Positions 35,375 through 44,147 of a stretch of DNA of 64,000 nucleotides are shown one piece after another. A program made the position numbers and the translations under genes. Source of the stretch: Bosea sp. RAC05. GTDB lineage: Bacteria; Pseudomonadota; Alphaproteobacteria; Rhizobiales; Beijerinckiaceae. The stretch spans positions 124,001 through 188,000 of the forward strand of contig NZ_CP016464.1 of NCBI RefSeq assembly GCF_001713455.1, written 5' to 3'. Within the stretch, counting starts at the first letter, position 1. Each line of letters begins with the position of its first letter. Under the pieces are notes generated by a model. It saw only the letters and a program-made list of their open reading frames with translations, made no database searches and had not been told where the DNA came from.

Positions 35375-38300
35375 TTGCTCCCTCCACGCTCCCTGCCTCC
35401 CTCGGCCCGCGCCAACGGCGTCACTGCCGTCCTCGGCCCGACCAATACGGGCAAGACCCATCTCGCGATCGAGCGGATGGTCGCCCATCCAACGGGCATG
35501 ATCGGCCTGCCCCTGCGCCTGCTCGCCCGCGAGGTCTACCAGCGCGTCGTCGACAAGGTCGGCGCCGCTGCGGTGGCGCTCGTCACCGGCGAGGAGAAGA
35601 TCAAGCCGGAGCGTCCCCGGTTCTGGGTCTGCACGGTCGAGGCGATGCCGCGCGACCTCGCCGTGGACTTCGTCGCGATCGACGAGATCCAGCTCGCCGC
35701 CGATCTCGACCGCGGCCATGTCTTCACCGACAGGCTGTTGAACCGGCGCGGCCGCGCGGAGACGATGCTAATCGGTGCCGGCACGATGCGGCCCGTGATC
35801 GAGCAGCTCATCCCCGGCGTGAATGTCGTGACCCGCCCGCGCCTGTCGCAGCTGATGTTCGCCGGCGACCGCAAGATCACCCGTCTGGCCCCGCGCTCGG
35901 CCATCGTCGCCTTCTCGGTCGAGGAGGTCTATGCCATCGCCGAGCTGATCCGGCGCCAGAAGGGCGGCGCGGCGGTCGTGCTCGGCGCGCTCAGCCCACG
36001 CACCCGCAACGCCCAGGTCGAGATCTACCAGTCCGGCGACGTCGACTACCTCGTCGCCACCGATGCGATCGGCATGGGGCTGAACCTCGACGTCGACCAC
36101 ATCGCCTTCGCGGCCGACAAGAAATATGACGGCCATCATTTCCGGAAGCTGAACCCGGCCGAGTTCGGCCAGATCGCCGGGCGCGCCGGGCGCCATCTGC
36201 GCGACGGCACCTTCGGCACCTCGGGCCGCTGCCCGCCCTTCGAGGCGGATCTCGTCGAGGCGATCGAGAATCATCGCTTCGAGCCGGTGCGTCAGCTCCA
36301 GTGGCGCAACACCGATCTCGATTTCCGCTCGGTGGCGCAGCTTCTCGACAGCCTGAACCTGCAGCCGACGGAGCCCGGCCTGACGCGCGCCCTGATCGCG
36401 GAGGACATGTCGACGCTCGAAATTCTGGCGCGCGATCCCGACATCAAGGCGCTGGCGCAGGGTCGCCCCGCGGTCGAACGGCTCTGGGAGGTCTGCGGAC
36501 TGCCCGATTATCGCAAGATCGCGCCGCAGCAGCATGCCGACCTCGCAACCACCCTCTATTTGCGCCTGATGCGCCATGGACGGCTCGATATCGACTGGTA
36601 TCGGGCCCAGCTTGCGGCGCTGGATCGCACCGATGGCGAGATCGACACGCTGTCTGCGCGCATCGCGCAGGTCCGCACCTGGACCTTCGTCGCCAACCGT
36701 CCGGACTGGTTGCCCGATCCTGAGCATTGGCAGGGGGTTGCGCGTCTTGTAGAGGACAAGCTCTCGGACGCTCTGCACGAGCGTCTGGCCAGCCGATTTG
36801 TCGACCGGCGCACCAGCGTGCTGCTGCGCCGTTTGCGGGAGAATGCGATGTTGGAGGCTGAGGTCACCACGACGGGCGACGTGCTCGTCGAGGGCCAGCA
36901 CGTCGGAATGCTGCAGGGTTTCCGCTTCACGGCGGACCCCAAGGCCGGCGGGCCGGAGGCGAAAGCCTTGAACATGGCGGCGATGAAGGCGCTGGCCAGC
37001 GAGATCGAGGCGCGCGCCGCGCGCGTCGTCCTCGCCGGCGACGACGCCTTCGTGCTGTCGCATGACGGGCTGCTGCGCTGGGTCGGCGAACCCGTCGCCC
37101 GTCTCGTGGCCGGCGAGAAGGCCGTCGAGCCCCGCCTGCGCCTGCTGGTCGAGGAGCATCTCGCCGGTCAGGCGCGCGAGCAGGTCGAGGCCCGGCTGCA
37201 GCTCTGGCTCAAGAACCACGTCACCCGGCTGCTCGGTCCGCTGCAGCTGCTGGAGGACGCGACGACGCTGACCGGCATCGCCCGCGGCATCGCGTATCAG
37301 GCGGCCGAGGCGCTCGGCGTGCTCGAGCGCGCCAAGGTCGGCGAGGAGATGAAGGCGCTCGACCAGGAGGGCCGCGCCGCGCTGCGCCAGCTCGGCATCC
37401 GCTTCGGCGCCTTCCATCTCTATGTCCCCGCCCTGCTGAAGCCGGCGCCGCGCGCGCTGGCCGCCCAGCTCTGGGCCCTCAAGCATGGCGGCCCCGAATT
37501 GTCGGGCCTGGACGACATCGCCCATCTCGCCGCCTCGGGCCGGACCTCCTTCCCGGTCGACAAGGCCGTGCCCAAGGGGCTCTACCGCGCCGCCGGCTAC
37601 CGCGTCTGCGGCGAGCGCGCCGTGCGCGTCGACATCCTGGAGCGCCTGGCCGACCTGATCCGCCCCGCGATCGCCTATCGCCCCGGGGTGACACAAGGGA
37701 CGCCGCCGACGGGAACCGCCGATCAGGACGGCTTCGTCGTCACCGGCGCGATGACCTCGCTCGTCGGCTGCGCCGGCGAGGACTTCGCCTCGATCCTGCG
37801 TTCGCTCGGCTATGTCTCGGTGAAGCGCGCCGGCCCGGCCATCACCGTGCCGCTCGCAGCCGCTCCCGCCAGGCCCGCGCCGGCCGAGACGGCCGCGGAA
37901 GCGACCGAAGCCGAGACCGCTGGTGGCGCCGAGGCAGCCGAGGCCGCTGATGCCAAGGCCCCCTCGGCCGCGGGTGACGTGGCCGAAGCCACGGCCGATG
38001 TCGCCGCTGCGGAGGCCCCAGCCGCCGAAACGCCCGACATGCCGGCCCTGACGGCGCAGGAGCCCGAACCGGCCCACGAGCCCGTCCCGGCCGACCTGCT
38101 CTCCGCCCTGCCCGCGACCGAGGCCGAGCCGGCCGCCTCCGAGCCGGAAGCCACCGCGGCGGAGACGTCGGCCCCGACCGCCGCTACCCCGGCCGAGCCC
38201 GAGATGATCGAGGTCTGGCGTCCGCACCGCCACCAAGGCGGCCGGCGGCCCGAGCCGGCGCGCGGCGCCCGCGAAGGTGCACCCGGCGAACGCCAGCCCG

Positions 38301-38728
38301 GCGGCCGCCGCGGCGACAGGCCCAATCGCGGCCCGCGCCCGGGTGGTCCGCGCCGCGAGGGCGGCGATGCGCCCGTGCCCGTTCAGGCGGCGTCCGGCGA
38401 CGCGGCGGCACCGTCCCCGCGTCCCGAGCGCGAGCCCCGCCGCGATGAGCGCGGCCGCCAGGGCCCGCGCGGACCGCGTCCGGACAGCCAGCGCTCCGAG
38501 GCCCCGCGCGCCGAAGGTGGCGGCCGGCCGGAGCAGGGTCGCGGTCCGCGGCCCGATTTCAAGCGCGACGGTCGCCCCGGTGGCGGCGGCCCGCGCCGCG
38601 ACGACCGCGGCGGCGAGCGCTTCCAGCAACCGCCACGGCCACGCCCCGCCGACCGCGAGCCCGATCCGGATTCGCCCTTCGCCAAGCTCGCCGCCCTGAA
38701 GGCCCAGCTGGAGGGCCGCAAGAGCTGA
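35375..38728 (+). CDS. SUV3-like ATP-dependent RNA helicase with Arg/Gly-rich tail
   Basis: About 1117 residues. Walker A is GPTNTGKT at residues 21-28, the DEIQ box is in FVAIDEIQLAADLDRGHVFTD, and motif VI is QIAGRAGRHLRDGTFG. These are hallmarks of the Suv3/Ski2-like helicases of alphaproteobacteria and mitochondria. Residues about 330-830 hold SUV3-type accessory regions. From about 835 the protein is Ala/Glu/Pro-rich, then Arg/Gly-rich to about 1085 (repeated GGR, RGG, RRDDRG), a probable RNA-binding tail. The start is uncertain: TTG 35375 is the only in-frame candidate close to the conserved core, without a clear ribosome site. It is followed by an S4 RNA-binding gene. Confidence 0.9.
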   Translation: MLPPRSLPPSARANGVTAVLGPTNTGKTHLAIERMVAHPTGMIGLPLRLLAREVYQRVVDKVGAAAVALVTGEEKIKPERPRFWVCTVEAMPRDLAVDFVAIDEIQLAADLDRGHVFTDRLLNRRGRAETMLIGAGTMRPVIEQLIPGVNVVTRPRLSQLMFAGDRKITRLAPRSAIVAFSVEEVYAIAELIRRQKGGAAVVLGALSPRTRNAQVEIYQSGDVDYLVATDAIGMGLNLDVDHIAFAADKKYDGHHFRKLNPAEFGQIAGRAGRHLRDGTFGTSGRCPPFEADLVEAIENHRFEPVRQLQWRNTDLDFRSVAQLLDSLNLQPTEPGLTRALIAEDMSTLEILARDPDIKALAQGRPAVERLWEVCGLPDYRKIAPQQHADLATTLYLRLMRHGRLDIDWYRAQLAALDRTDGEIDTLSARIAQVRTWTFVANRPDWLPDPEHWQGVARLVEDKLSDALHERLASRFVDRRTSVLLRRLRENAMLEAEVTTTGDVLVEGQHVGMLQGFRFTADPKAGGPEAKALNMAAMKALASEIEARAARVVLAGDDAFVLSHDGLLRWVGEPVARLVAGEKAVEPRLRLLVEEHLAGQAREQVEARLQLWLKNHVTRLLGPLQLLEDATTLTGIARGIAYQAAEALGVLERAKVGEEMKALDQEGRAALRQLGIRFGAFHLYVPALLKPAPRALAAQLWALKHGGPELSGLDDIAHLAASGRTSFPVDKAVPKGLYRAAGYRVCGERAVRVDILERLADLIRPAIAYRPGVTQGTPPTGTADQDGFVVTGAMTSLVGCAGEDFASILRSLGYVSVKRAGPAITVPLAAAPARPAPAETAAEATEAETAGGAEAAEAADAKAPSAAGDVAEATADVAAAEAPAAETPDMPALTAQEPEPAHEPVPADLLSALPATEAEPAASEPEATAAETSAPTAATPAEPEMIEVWRPHRHQGGRRPEPARGAREGAPGERQPGGRRGDRPNRGPRPGGPRREGGDAPVPVQAASGDAAAPSPRPEREPRRDERGRQGPRGPRPDSQRSEAPRAEGGGRPEQGRGPRPDFKRDGRPGGGGPRRDDRGGERFQQPPRPRPADREPDPDSPFAKLAALKAQLEGRKS

Positions 38729-38766
38729 GGGAGACGGCGTCTCCCGCCTCCCGCTGAGGCCCACCG

Positions 38767-39078
38767 GTGCGCGACGACCGCCAAAGGCTCGACAAATGGC
38801 TCTGGTTCGGGCGGTTCGCCCGGACGCGGTCCGCCGCGGTGCGGCTGGTCGAAGAGGGGCATGTCCGGCTGGACGGGAAGCGGGTCCTGAACCCGGCGCA
38901 GGCGCTCAAGCGCGGCGACGTGCTAACGCTGGCGCTGCCCCACGCCACCGTTGTCGTCCGCCTCCTGGCGCTGGGCGAGCGCCGCGAAGCCTTCGAGCGG
39001 GCGCGGCTTCTCTATGAGCGTCTCGACGACGGCGAGCGCGGCGATCCGCCGCTTGCGGGCGACGACGACGGGGGTTAA
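38767..39078 (+). CDS. S4-domain RNA-binding protein (HslR-like)
   Basis: A 103-residue protein with an S4 domain at about 7-65 (QRLDKWLWFGRFARTRSAAVRLVEEGHVRLDG), then a basic helix and an acidic tail. Such heat-shock-type S4 proteins (HslR) bind stalled large ribosomal subunits. The start is GTG 38767, 38 nt after the helicase stop, so both RNA-related genes are probably cotranscribed. The helicase - S4 - fdxA - carD order is commonly seen in this order of bacteria, to my recollection. Confidence 0.88.
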   Translation: MRDDRQRLDKWLWFGRFARTRSAAVRLVEEGHVRLDGKRVLNPAQALKRGDVLTLALPHATVVVRLLALGERREAFERARLLYERLDDGERGDPPLAGDDDGG

Positions 39079-39087
39079 AACGGAAAG

Positions 39088-39105
39088 TCGTTTGTACACA
39101 AACGA
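39088..39105. promoter_or_regulatory. 18-bp palindrome upstream of fdxA
   Basis: TCGTTTGTACACAAACGA has perfect 8-nt arms and a 2-nt centre, too tight for an RNA hairpin loop, so a DNA operator is more likely. It lies 10 nt after the S4 gene stop and 145 nt before the fdxA start, in an AT-rich stretch. The protein that would bind it is unknown. Confidence 0.55.
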
Positions 39106-39250
39106 ATTCGAGGCACATCGCCGGCGCGCGTTGCAGCCCCGGAACCGGGCCGTATGCTGGTCCCTGCGCGAGGCAGGTCCGGAACGGTCTTGAAACGGAT
39201 GGCTTTGAAGGCTTTATGGGCGGCTCTGGGAGACGGGAAGGACCTGCGAC

Positions 39251-39589
39251 ATGACCTATGTGGTCACCGAGAACTGCATCAAGTGCAAGTACATGGACTG
39301 CGTCGAGGTTTGCCCGGTCGACTGCTTCTATGAAGGCGAGAACATGCTCGTCATCCATCCCGACGAGTGCATCGACTGTGGCGTCTGCGAGCCGGAATGC
39401 CCGGCCGAGGCGATCAAGCCCGACACCGAGCCGGGCCTCGAGAGCTGGCTGCAGCTCAACTCGAAATACGCCTCCAGCTGGCCCAACATCACGCAGAAGA
39501 AGGACGCTCCGGCCGACGCCAAGGCCTTCGATGGCGTCGCCGGCAAGCTCGAAGCGCATTTCTCGGCCAACCCCGGCGAGGGCGACTGA
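39251..39589 (+). CDS. fdxA: FdxA, 7Fe ferredoxin ([3Fe-4S][4Fe-4S])
   Basis: A 112-residue ferredoxin nearly superimposable in pattern on Azotobacter Fd[21 protein letters not shown], then [20 protein letters not shown]. By that alignment Cys9, 17 and 50 bind the 3Fe-4S cluster and Cys21, 40, 43 and 46 bind the 4Fe-4S cluster. The C-terminal extension ([21 protein letters not shown]) is also conserved. It is a small cytosolic electron carrier. GGAAGG about 10 nt upstream supports ATG 39251. The AT-rich region before it contains the 18-bp palindrome. Confidence 0.96.
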   Translation: MTYVVTENCIKCKYMDCVEVCPVDCFYEGENMLVIHPDECIDCGVCEPECPAEAIKPDTEPGLESWLQLNSKYASSWPNITQKKDAPADAKAFDGVAGKLEAHFSANPGEGD

Positions 39590-39974
39590 GCCGCTGCCAG
39601 GAGCGGCGCTCCGCGTCGCACGCGGCTGTTAACCACACGCCCGCTGTCCGGCCGAAGCTTGCGCCGGGCTTGCGTTTACCTTTGATTCGGCGTGTTTTTT
39701 ATGCTACAGGATAGCTTCAGTCGCATTCGTTCCGCATGCCCCTGCGAGGTTTTTCACAATCGGGGCGCCCCCAGAAAAGGATGACGAGAGCCGCCGGCAC
39801 CTTTGCCGGAGCATTCGCTGTCTTTGCTTGGCGGCACAGGAGAAACGACCGGCTGAGGGAGCATGAGGCGGCGGGCCCTGCCTGCCCGCCCCAGGCAGAG
39901 TGTCTCCGGCCATCCGGCTGGAGATTGAGAATCGCGAGCCCGCGTCCAGCGGTCCGGTCAGGAGTCTTAACGGC
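39590..39974 (+). promoter_or_regulatory. 385-nt fdxA-carD spacer with probable carD promoter and long leader
   Basis: No gene is supported here. Around 39670-39720 the DNA is AT-rich and holds TTGATT (39682-39687) and TATGCT (39700-39705), the best promoter-like elements, although their spacing is not ideal. TTATGCTACA recurs 17 nt upstream of the tRNA-Arg gene. The transcript would have a leader of roughly 260 nt before carD. GTG 39900 is in frame with carD, but the extra 25 residues are unlike CarD. Confidence 0.4.
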
Positions 39975-40577
39975 ATGTCCACGGTGAAGAAAGCTGTCGT
40001 GCGCCAGGGTTTCAAGACGGGCGAGTTCGTCGTCTATCCGTCCCACGGCGTCGGCCAGATCACGGCGATCGAGGAGCAGGAAGTCGCGGGCTTCAAGCTG
40101 GAATTGTTCGTCGTCAGCTTCGCCAAGGACAAGATGACGCTGCGCGTCCCCACCGCCAAGGCCGCCAGCGTCGGCCTGCGCAAGCTCGCCGATGCCGAGA
40201 GCGTCACCAAGGCGCTGACCACGCTGACCGGCCGTGCCCGCGTCAAGCGCACCATGTGGTCGCGCCGCGCCCAGGAATACGAGGCGAAGATCAATTCGGG
40301 CGATCTCGTCGCCATCGCCGAGGTCGTGCGCGATCTCTACCGGTCCGAGGCCCAGCCCGAGCAGTCCTATTCCGAGCGCCAGCTCTATGAAGCCGCCGTC
40401 GACCGCATGACCCGCGAGATCGCGGTCGTCGACGACATCACCGAGACCGAGGCCCTCAAGAAGATCGAGGGTCAGCTCGCCAAGTCGCCCCGCCGTCCGG
40501 CCAAGGGCGAGGTGGTGGAAGCCGCTGAGGGCGATGTCGAGGGCGACAATGACGACCTGCAGGAAGAAGCCGCCTGA
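39975..40577 (+). CDS. carD: CarD family transcription regulator
   Basis: A 200-residue protein. The CarD RNA-polymerase-interacting Tudor-like domain is at about 8-70 (RQGFKTGEFVVYPSHGVGQI, VSFAKDKMTLRVPTAKAASVGLR). A helical DNA-contacting domain follows at about 80-170 (RAQEYEAKINSGDLVAIAEVVRDLYR, SYSERQLYEAA). CarD stabilises open complexes at sigma70 promoters, including rRNA promoters. The acidic tail (about 175-200) varies in the family. ATG 39975 gives the typical family start. A strong intrinsic terminator follows at 40605. Confidence 0.95.
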   Translation: MSTVKKAVVRQGFKTGEFVVYPSHGVGQITAIEEQEVAGFKLELFVVSFAKDKMTLRVPTAKAASVGLRKLADAESVTKALTTLTGRARVKRTMWSRRAQEYEAKINSGDLVAIAEVVRDLYRSEAQPEQSYSERQLYEAAVDRMTREIAVVDDITETEALKKIEGQLAKSPRRPAKGEVVEAAEGDVEGDNDDLQEEAA

Positions 40578-40604
40578 TCAGGCGCTCTCCCTCTCGAGAC
40601 AGGC

Positions 40605-40634
40605 AAAACCCGGCGGGCAACCGCCGGGTTTTTT
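40605..40634 (+). terminator. Intrinsic terminator of carD
   Basis: AAAACCCGGCGG (40605-40616) and CCGCCGGGTTTT (40621-40632) form a perfect 12-bp stem with a GCAA tetraloop, running into six T residues (40629-40634). It starts 27 nt after the carD stop. It is the clearest terminator in the window. Confidence 0.95.
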
Positions 40635-40671
40635 CATGCTCGCCCGCGCGTCTCGGTGAGGTTCCGGAATG

Positions 40672-40694
40672 CGTCCCGGGTCAAGCCCGGGACG
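40672..40694. repeat. Short dispersed palindrome CGTCCCGGG-TCAAG-CCCGGGACG
   Basis: CGTCCCGGG (40672-40680) and CCCGGGACG (40686-40694) are perfect 9-nt arms around TCAAG. This palindrome type is frequent in intergenic DNA of alphaproteobacteria. Here it lies between the convergent carD terminator and the dienelactone hydrolase end, and may terminate the reverse transcript. Confidence 0.7.
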
Positions 40695-40742
40695 ACATGG
40701 TGTTTCCGCACACAGCCAGCCTGCTCCGGAGGCAGGTGGCCC

Positions 40743-41612
40743 TCACGCCGCCCCCGTCTCCGCCGCCAGGAAAGCGACCGCCTTGTCCCATGCCTGCTTG
40801 GCTGCCGCCGCATTGTAGCGCTCGGCGCTGGTATCGTTGTGGAAGGCGTGGTCGACGTCCGGATAGACGATGACCTCATGGCGGATGCCGGCCGCCTTCA
40901 GCGCCGCCTCGTACTCCGGCAGTTGCTGGACGAGGCGCGTATCGCGCGCCGCATGCTGGATCAGCAGCCGCGCCTTGATCTGCGGCACCTTGGCGAGATC
41001 AGGCGAGCGACCGTAGAACACCACCCCGGCGGTGAGTTCCGGCACTGAGACTGCGAGGTCGTTCACGGCGCCGCCCCCCCAGCAGAAGCCGACCGCGCCG
41101 GTCTTCCCCGTCGCATCCGGCCGCGCCGCGAGGAGCTTCAGCGCCGCCCGGCCCTGGCGCAACACATCCTCGGCCGACAGTTTCGGGAACAGGGCGCGCG
41201 CCTCGTCAGGGTCCTGCGGCGTCCCGCCCAGCGGCGTCAGGAAATCGAGGCCCAGCGCCGTGAAGCCCGCCAGCGCCATCCGCCGCGTCACGTCCTCGAT
41301 ATGCGGATTGAGCCCGCGGTTCTCGTGAATGACGAGCACGCCGCCGCGCCGGCCGGCCGTCTTCGGAACCGCGAGATAGCCCCGCAGGAGAACACCGTCG
41401 ACACGCGTCTCCAGCCGCTCGCTCGTCAAGCGGCCATCGTCGGGTGCGATCTGCTGGGCCTGGGCGTAGTTCGGCTCGAGCAGAGCGAGCGCGGCCTCCG
41501 CCGCCGCCGTCGACCCCGCCAGCACCATCAGCCGGTTGAAGAACACCCGCCGGTCGAGAGGCTTGTGGGTGTATTCGTCGTAGAGTTCGACGATGCGACG
41601 ATCGAGCGCCAT
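40743..41612 (-). CDS. Dienelactone hydrolase family protein
   Basis: A 289-residue alpha/beta hydrolase. GFCWGGG holds the Cys nucleophile of dienelactone hydrolases. Triad Asp and His lie in HAARDTRL and PDVDHAFHNDT. VIHENRGLNPHIEDVTRRMA is a strong family match. An N-terminal segment with twin Arg (DRRVFFNRLMVLAGSTAAAEAAL) resembles a Tat signal, suggesting export, as in many relatives. GGAGG about 5 nt before ATG 41612 supports the start. It stands alone on the reverse strand; no catechol-pathway genes are near, so its natural substrate is open. Confidence 0.9.
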   Translation of the reverse strand: MALDRRIVELYDEYTHKPLDRRVFFNRLMVLAGSTAAAEAALALLEPNYAQAQQIAPDDGRLTSERLETRVDGVLLRGYLAVPKTAGRRGGVLVIHENRGLNPHIEDVTRRMALAGFTALGLDFLTPLGGTPQDPDEARALFPKLSAEDVLRQGRAALKLLAARPDATGKTGAVGFCWGGGAVNDLAVSVPELTAGVVFYGRSPDLAKVPQIKARLLIQHAARDTRLVQQLPEYEAALKAAGIRHEVIVYPDVDHAFHNDTSAERYNAAAAKQAWDKAVAFLAAETGAA

Positions 41613-41743
41613 GAAATCCTCCCGGATCGCGGCACAGGCAAACCGCCTCGACCGCCTGTTCGCCGCAGCTTAGCGGGTCGCGGCAGGAGATCACTTCGCC
41701 CCGGCGCCTCATCGCGCCTTCGTGAAGCAGAGGCCCGCGCGCC

Positions 41744-43222
41744 TCATTCCGCGACGATCTTGTAGCGCTGCCCGGGCACCAGCGCGCCGCCGCGCTCGAT
41801 GCCGTTCAGCACCATGAACAGCTCCTGCGCCCGCTCCTGCTCGGCCATCCTGGCCGCCATCGTCGCCGGCGTGTCGCCCGCTGCCGCCGTCACGATCCGC
41901 ACGGTGATCGGCCGCACCGCCTGGGCCTCCTCCGGACTGAGCACGCGGAAACTCGCCATCAGCGCGCGCATCGGCCGCTCGGGATCGCCCCCGCCCTTGG
42001 CCGCGAGAATGAAGCGATAGACCCGGTTGCCGGCCTGCACGGCCGCCAGCCGGAAGGTCCAGTCCGTGCCCTTGCCGACCGCGATGACACCCGGCTGGCC
42101 GGCGATGTCGAGCGGCTCGATCGCGGTCGTCTCGACACCCTCGATCCAGCCGGCGGCGACATAGGATTGCAGCGTCTGGTCCGGTTTCAGCGTGACGAAG
42201 TCGAAGCGCAGCGCCTGGGCGCCGTTGGCGCTGACGCCAATGACCATGTCGCGCGCCGCCTCGAGGCTGAAGCCCTCCGGGGCGGTGAAACCGATCCGCA
42301 GCGCGCTGTTGACGTAGCGCCGCCCGCGCACGACGCCGTCGCGCGGCTCGTCGCCATAGGCGAGCCCGTCGATCGCGGCGAGCCAGCGCCCGCTATCCCG
42401 TTCGCCGATCCCCGGCGCGCCGATCTGCCGGGCCGCGGCTGTGACGGCGGCGATGCGCTCCGGCGTCTGCGGGTGGCTGGAGAGCATGTCGAGGCGCTTG
42501 TCGTCGGCGCTCTGGTTCTGGCCGCTGTTGCGGAAGGCGGTGTTGCGCCCCAGTGCCGCCAGGAAACGCCCTGCGCCATAGGGGTCGTAGCCGGCGCGCG
42601 CGATGTTGCGCACACTGATCTGGTCGGCGTCGAGCTCCTGCTGGCGCGAGAACTTCGCCAGCGACAGCTTCGACACCGCGCTCACGGCCGCCCCCTGCTG
42701 CGGATCGTTCAGCACCTGCGCGACGACCTGGCTCACCAGCGCCGACTCCAGCTCGCGCTCGGCCCGCTCGACGGCGTGCTGGGCCGTGACATGGGCGATC
42801 TCATGGGCGAGCACGGAGGCAATCTCGGCCGTGTCGTTGGCCAGCGCCAGCAGGCCGCGCGTGACGTAGAGCCGGCCATTGGGCAGGGCGAAGGCGTTGA
42901 CCGCCGGCGAGTTCAGGATGGTGATCTCATAGCTGCCGATCTGGCCGTCGCCCGCCTTGGCGAGCCGCTGCACCACCTCGTCGAGCTGCGCCCGCGCCTT
43001 CGGGGCGCGGTATTCGCCGCCGAAGGCACTCAGCAGCCGCTGATGCTCGCTGGCCGAGGCCCGCTGCAACGTGCTGACGCGGGGCGCGATCTCGCCCTCC
43101 GACGCCTGCGGCGGCAGCAGGATGCTCTGGTCGCCGGCGCAGCCGAGCAGCAGCAGCGTCGGGACCACGACCGCGCCCAGCCGGCGCCATCGCCGCCACC
43201 GATCTCGCCCAAACTCCAGCAT
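41744..43222 (-). CDS. M48 family metalloprotease lipoprotein (BepA/YfgC-like)
   Basis: A 492-residue protein. A lipoprotein signal ends in LLLLGCAG, with the lipidated Cys at about residue 28. The zinc motif HEIAH is at 140-144 (VLAHEIAHVTAQHAVERAE), and the third ligand Glu probably lies in QQELDADQISVRNI. The C-terminal half carries an extra domain and ends in a LysM-like segment (MFMVLNGIERG-type, LVPGQRYKIV). Such proteases act on misassembled outer-membrane proteins. The gene starts 4 nt after the secreted nuclease-like gene and is probably cotranscribed with it. Confidence 0.9.
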   Translation of the reverse strand: MLEFGRDRWRRWRRLGAVVVPTLLLLGCAGDQSILLPPQASEGEIAPRVSTLQRASASEHQRLLSAFGGEYRAPKARAQLDEVVQRLAKAGDGQIGSYEITILNSPAVNAFALPNGRLYVTRGLLALANDTAEIASVLAHEIAHVTAQHAVERAERELESALVSQVVAQVLNDPQQGAAVSAVSKLSLAKFSRQQELDADQISVRNIARAGYDPYGAGRFLAALGRNTAFRNSGQNQSADDKRLDMLSSHPQTPERIAAVTAAARQIGAPGIGERDSGRWLAAIDGLAYGDEPRDGVVRGRRYVNSALRIGFTAPEGFSLEAARDMVIGVSANGAQALRFDFVTLKPDQTLQSYVAAGWIEGVETTAIEPLDIAGQPGVIAVGKGTDWTFRLAAVQAGNRVYRFILAAKGGGDPERPMRALMASFRVLSPEEAQAVRPITVRIVTAAAGDTPATMAARMAEQERAQELFMVLNGIERGGALVPGQRYKIVAE

Positions 43223-43226
43223 TCCG

Positions 43227-44042
43227 TCAGTCGACCCGTTCGAGGGCGGCCATCGAGGTCACGTCCAGCAGCAGGCCGTCCTGCCCCGAGAGGACGCCGC
43301 GCGCCCGCAAGCGTTTACCGGCCAGCCCGCCCGCGGTCCAGCCGGCGTCCTGCAAGGCGCGCCAGAGGGTCTTCGACAGCACGATCGAGGCGGCCTCCCC
43401 ACGCCGGCGCGAAAAATTCAGATAGGTCCGCTGCGCCCGTTCGCCGACGGAGGCGACACGACCTTCGATGACGACGATGCGTCCCTGATGCGCCCTGAGC
43501 GCGGCGAGATCATGGCTGTCGAGAACGGATTCGCCGGCAATGGCCGGCGACGAGGCTGTCGCCGCCATCGGCGCCACGGGGCGCGGGGCCGCCGCGCGCG
43601 CGGTCCGCATCGGGGCGGCTGCGCCGCAGCGGGCGGGCCGCGCCTCCGGCAGGGCGAGCGCCGCCCCCTCCGCGATCAGGCGCTCGGCGAGACTGCTCGG
43701 CTCCTGCCCCTCCGCGCGCGCGAACAGGCGCGCCGGCAGCCGCCCCCAGCGATCGGGCGGACCGAGCAGCACCAGCGCCAGATCCTGCCCGCGCCAGCCC
43801 AAAAGCCCGGCGGCGAAGCGCGCGGCCTCCGCCTCGTCCTGCCGCGGCGCCAGGCCGACCAGCCGCAGGCGGCGCCCATCCACCAGCACCGGATCACCCG
43901 CCGCATCGACCCCCGACAGCCGCACCAGCGGGCTGTCGGGGGCGAGGACGGCGCAGGCATCGGCGGCAAAAGCCGCTCCCGCCGGGAATGGCCCGGCGGC
44001 GACGAGCGCGAGCAACAGGGCAAGAAACGGCTTCAAACGCAT
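43227..44042 (-). CDS. Secreted protein with staphylococcal-nuclease-like N-terminal region (putative)
   Basis: A 271-residue protein with a signal peptide (RLKPFLALLLALVAAGPFPAGAAFA). Residues about 45-130 show an SNase-like order (VLVDGRRLRLVGLAP, RWGRLPARLFARA, LAERLIAEGAALALP), but the catalytic Arg/Glu set is not clearly preserved, so it may be inactive. Residues about 185-265 resemble an OB-fold (GRIVVIEGRVASVGERAQRTYLNF). It lies directly upstream of the M48 protease, hinting at a shared envelope role. The start at ATG 44042 lies 28 nt from the tRNA gene on the other strand. Confidence 0.6.
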   Translation of the reverse strand: MRLKPFLALLLALVAAGPFPAGAAFAADACAVLAPDSPLVRLSGVDAAGDPVLVDGRRLRLVGLAPRQDEAEAARFAAGLLGWRGQDLALVLLGPPDRWGRLPARLFARAEGQEPSSLAERLIAEGAALALPEARPARCGAAAPMRTARAAAPRPVAPMAATASSPAIAGESVLDSHDLAALRAHQGRIVVIEGRVASVGERAQRTYLNFSRRRGEAASIVLSKTLWRALQDAGWTAGGLAGKRLRARGVLSGQDGLLLDVTSMAALERVD

Positions 44043-44070
44043 GCCGATTATGCTACACGGTTCTCCGCGC

Positions 44071-44147
<77 letters not shown>

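Noticed and set aside
35768..38764. 998-codon reverse frame over the helicase
   Set aside because: Low-complexity Arg/Gly/Leu translation, antisense to conserved helicase motifs. Shadow.
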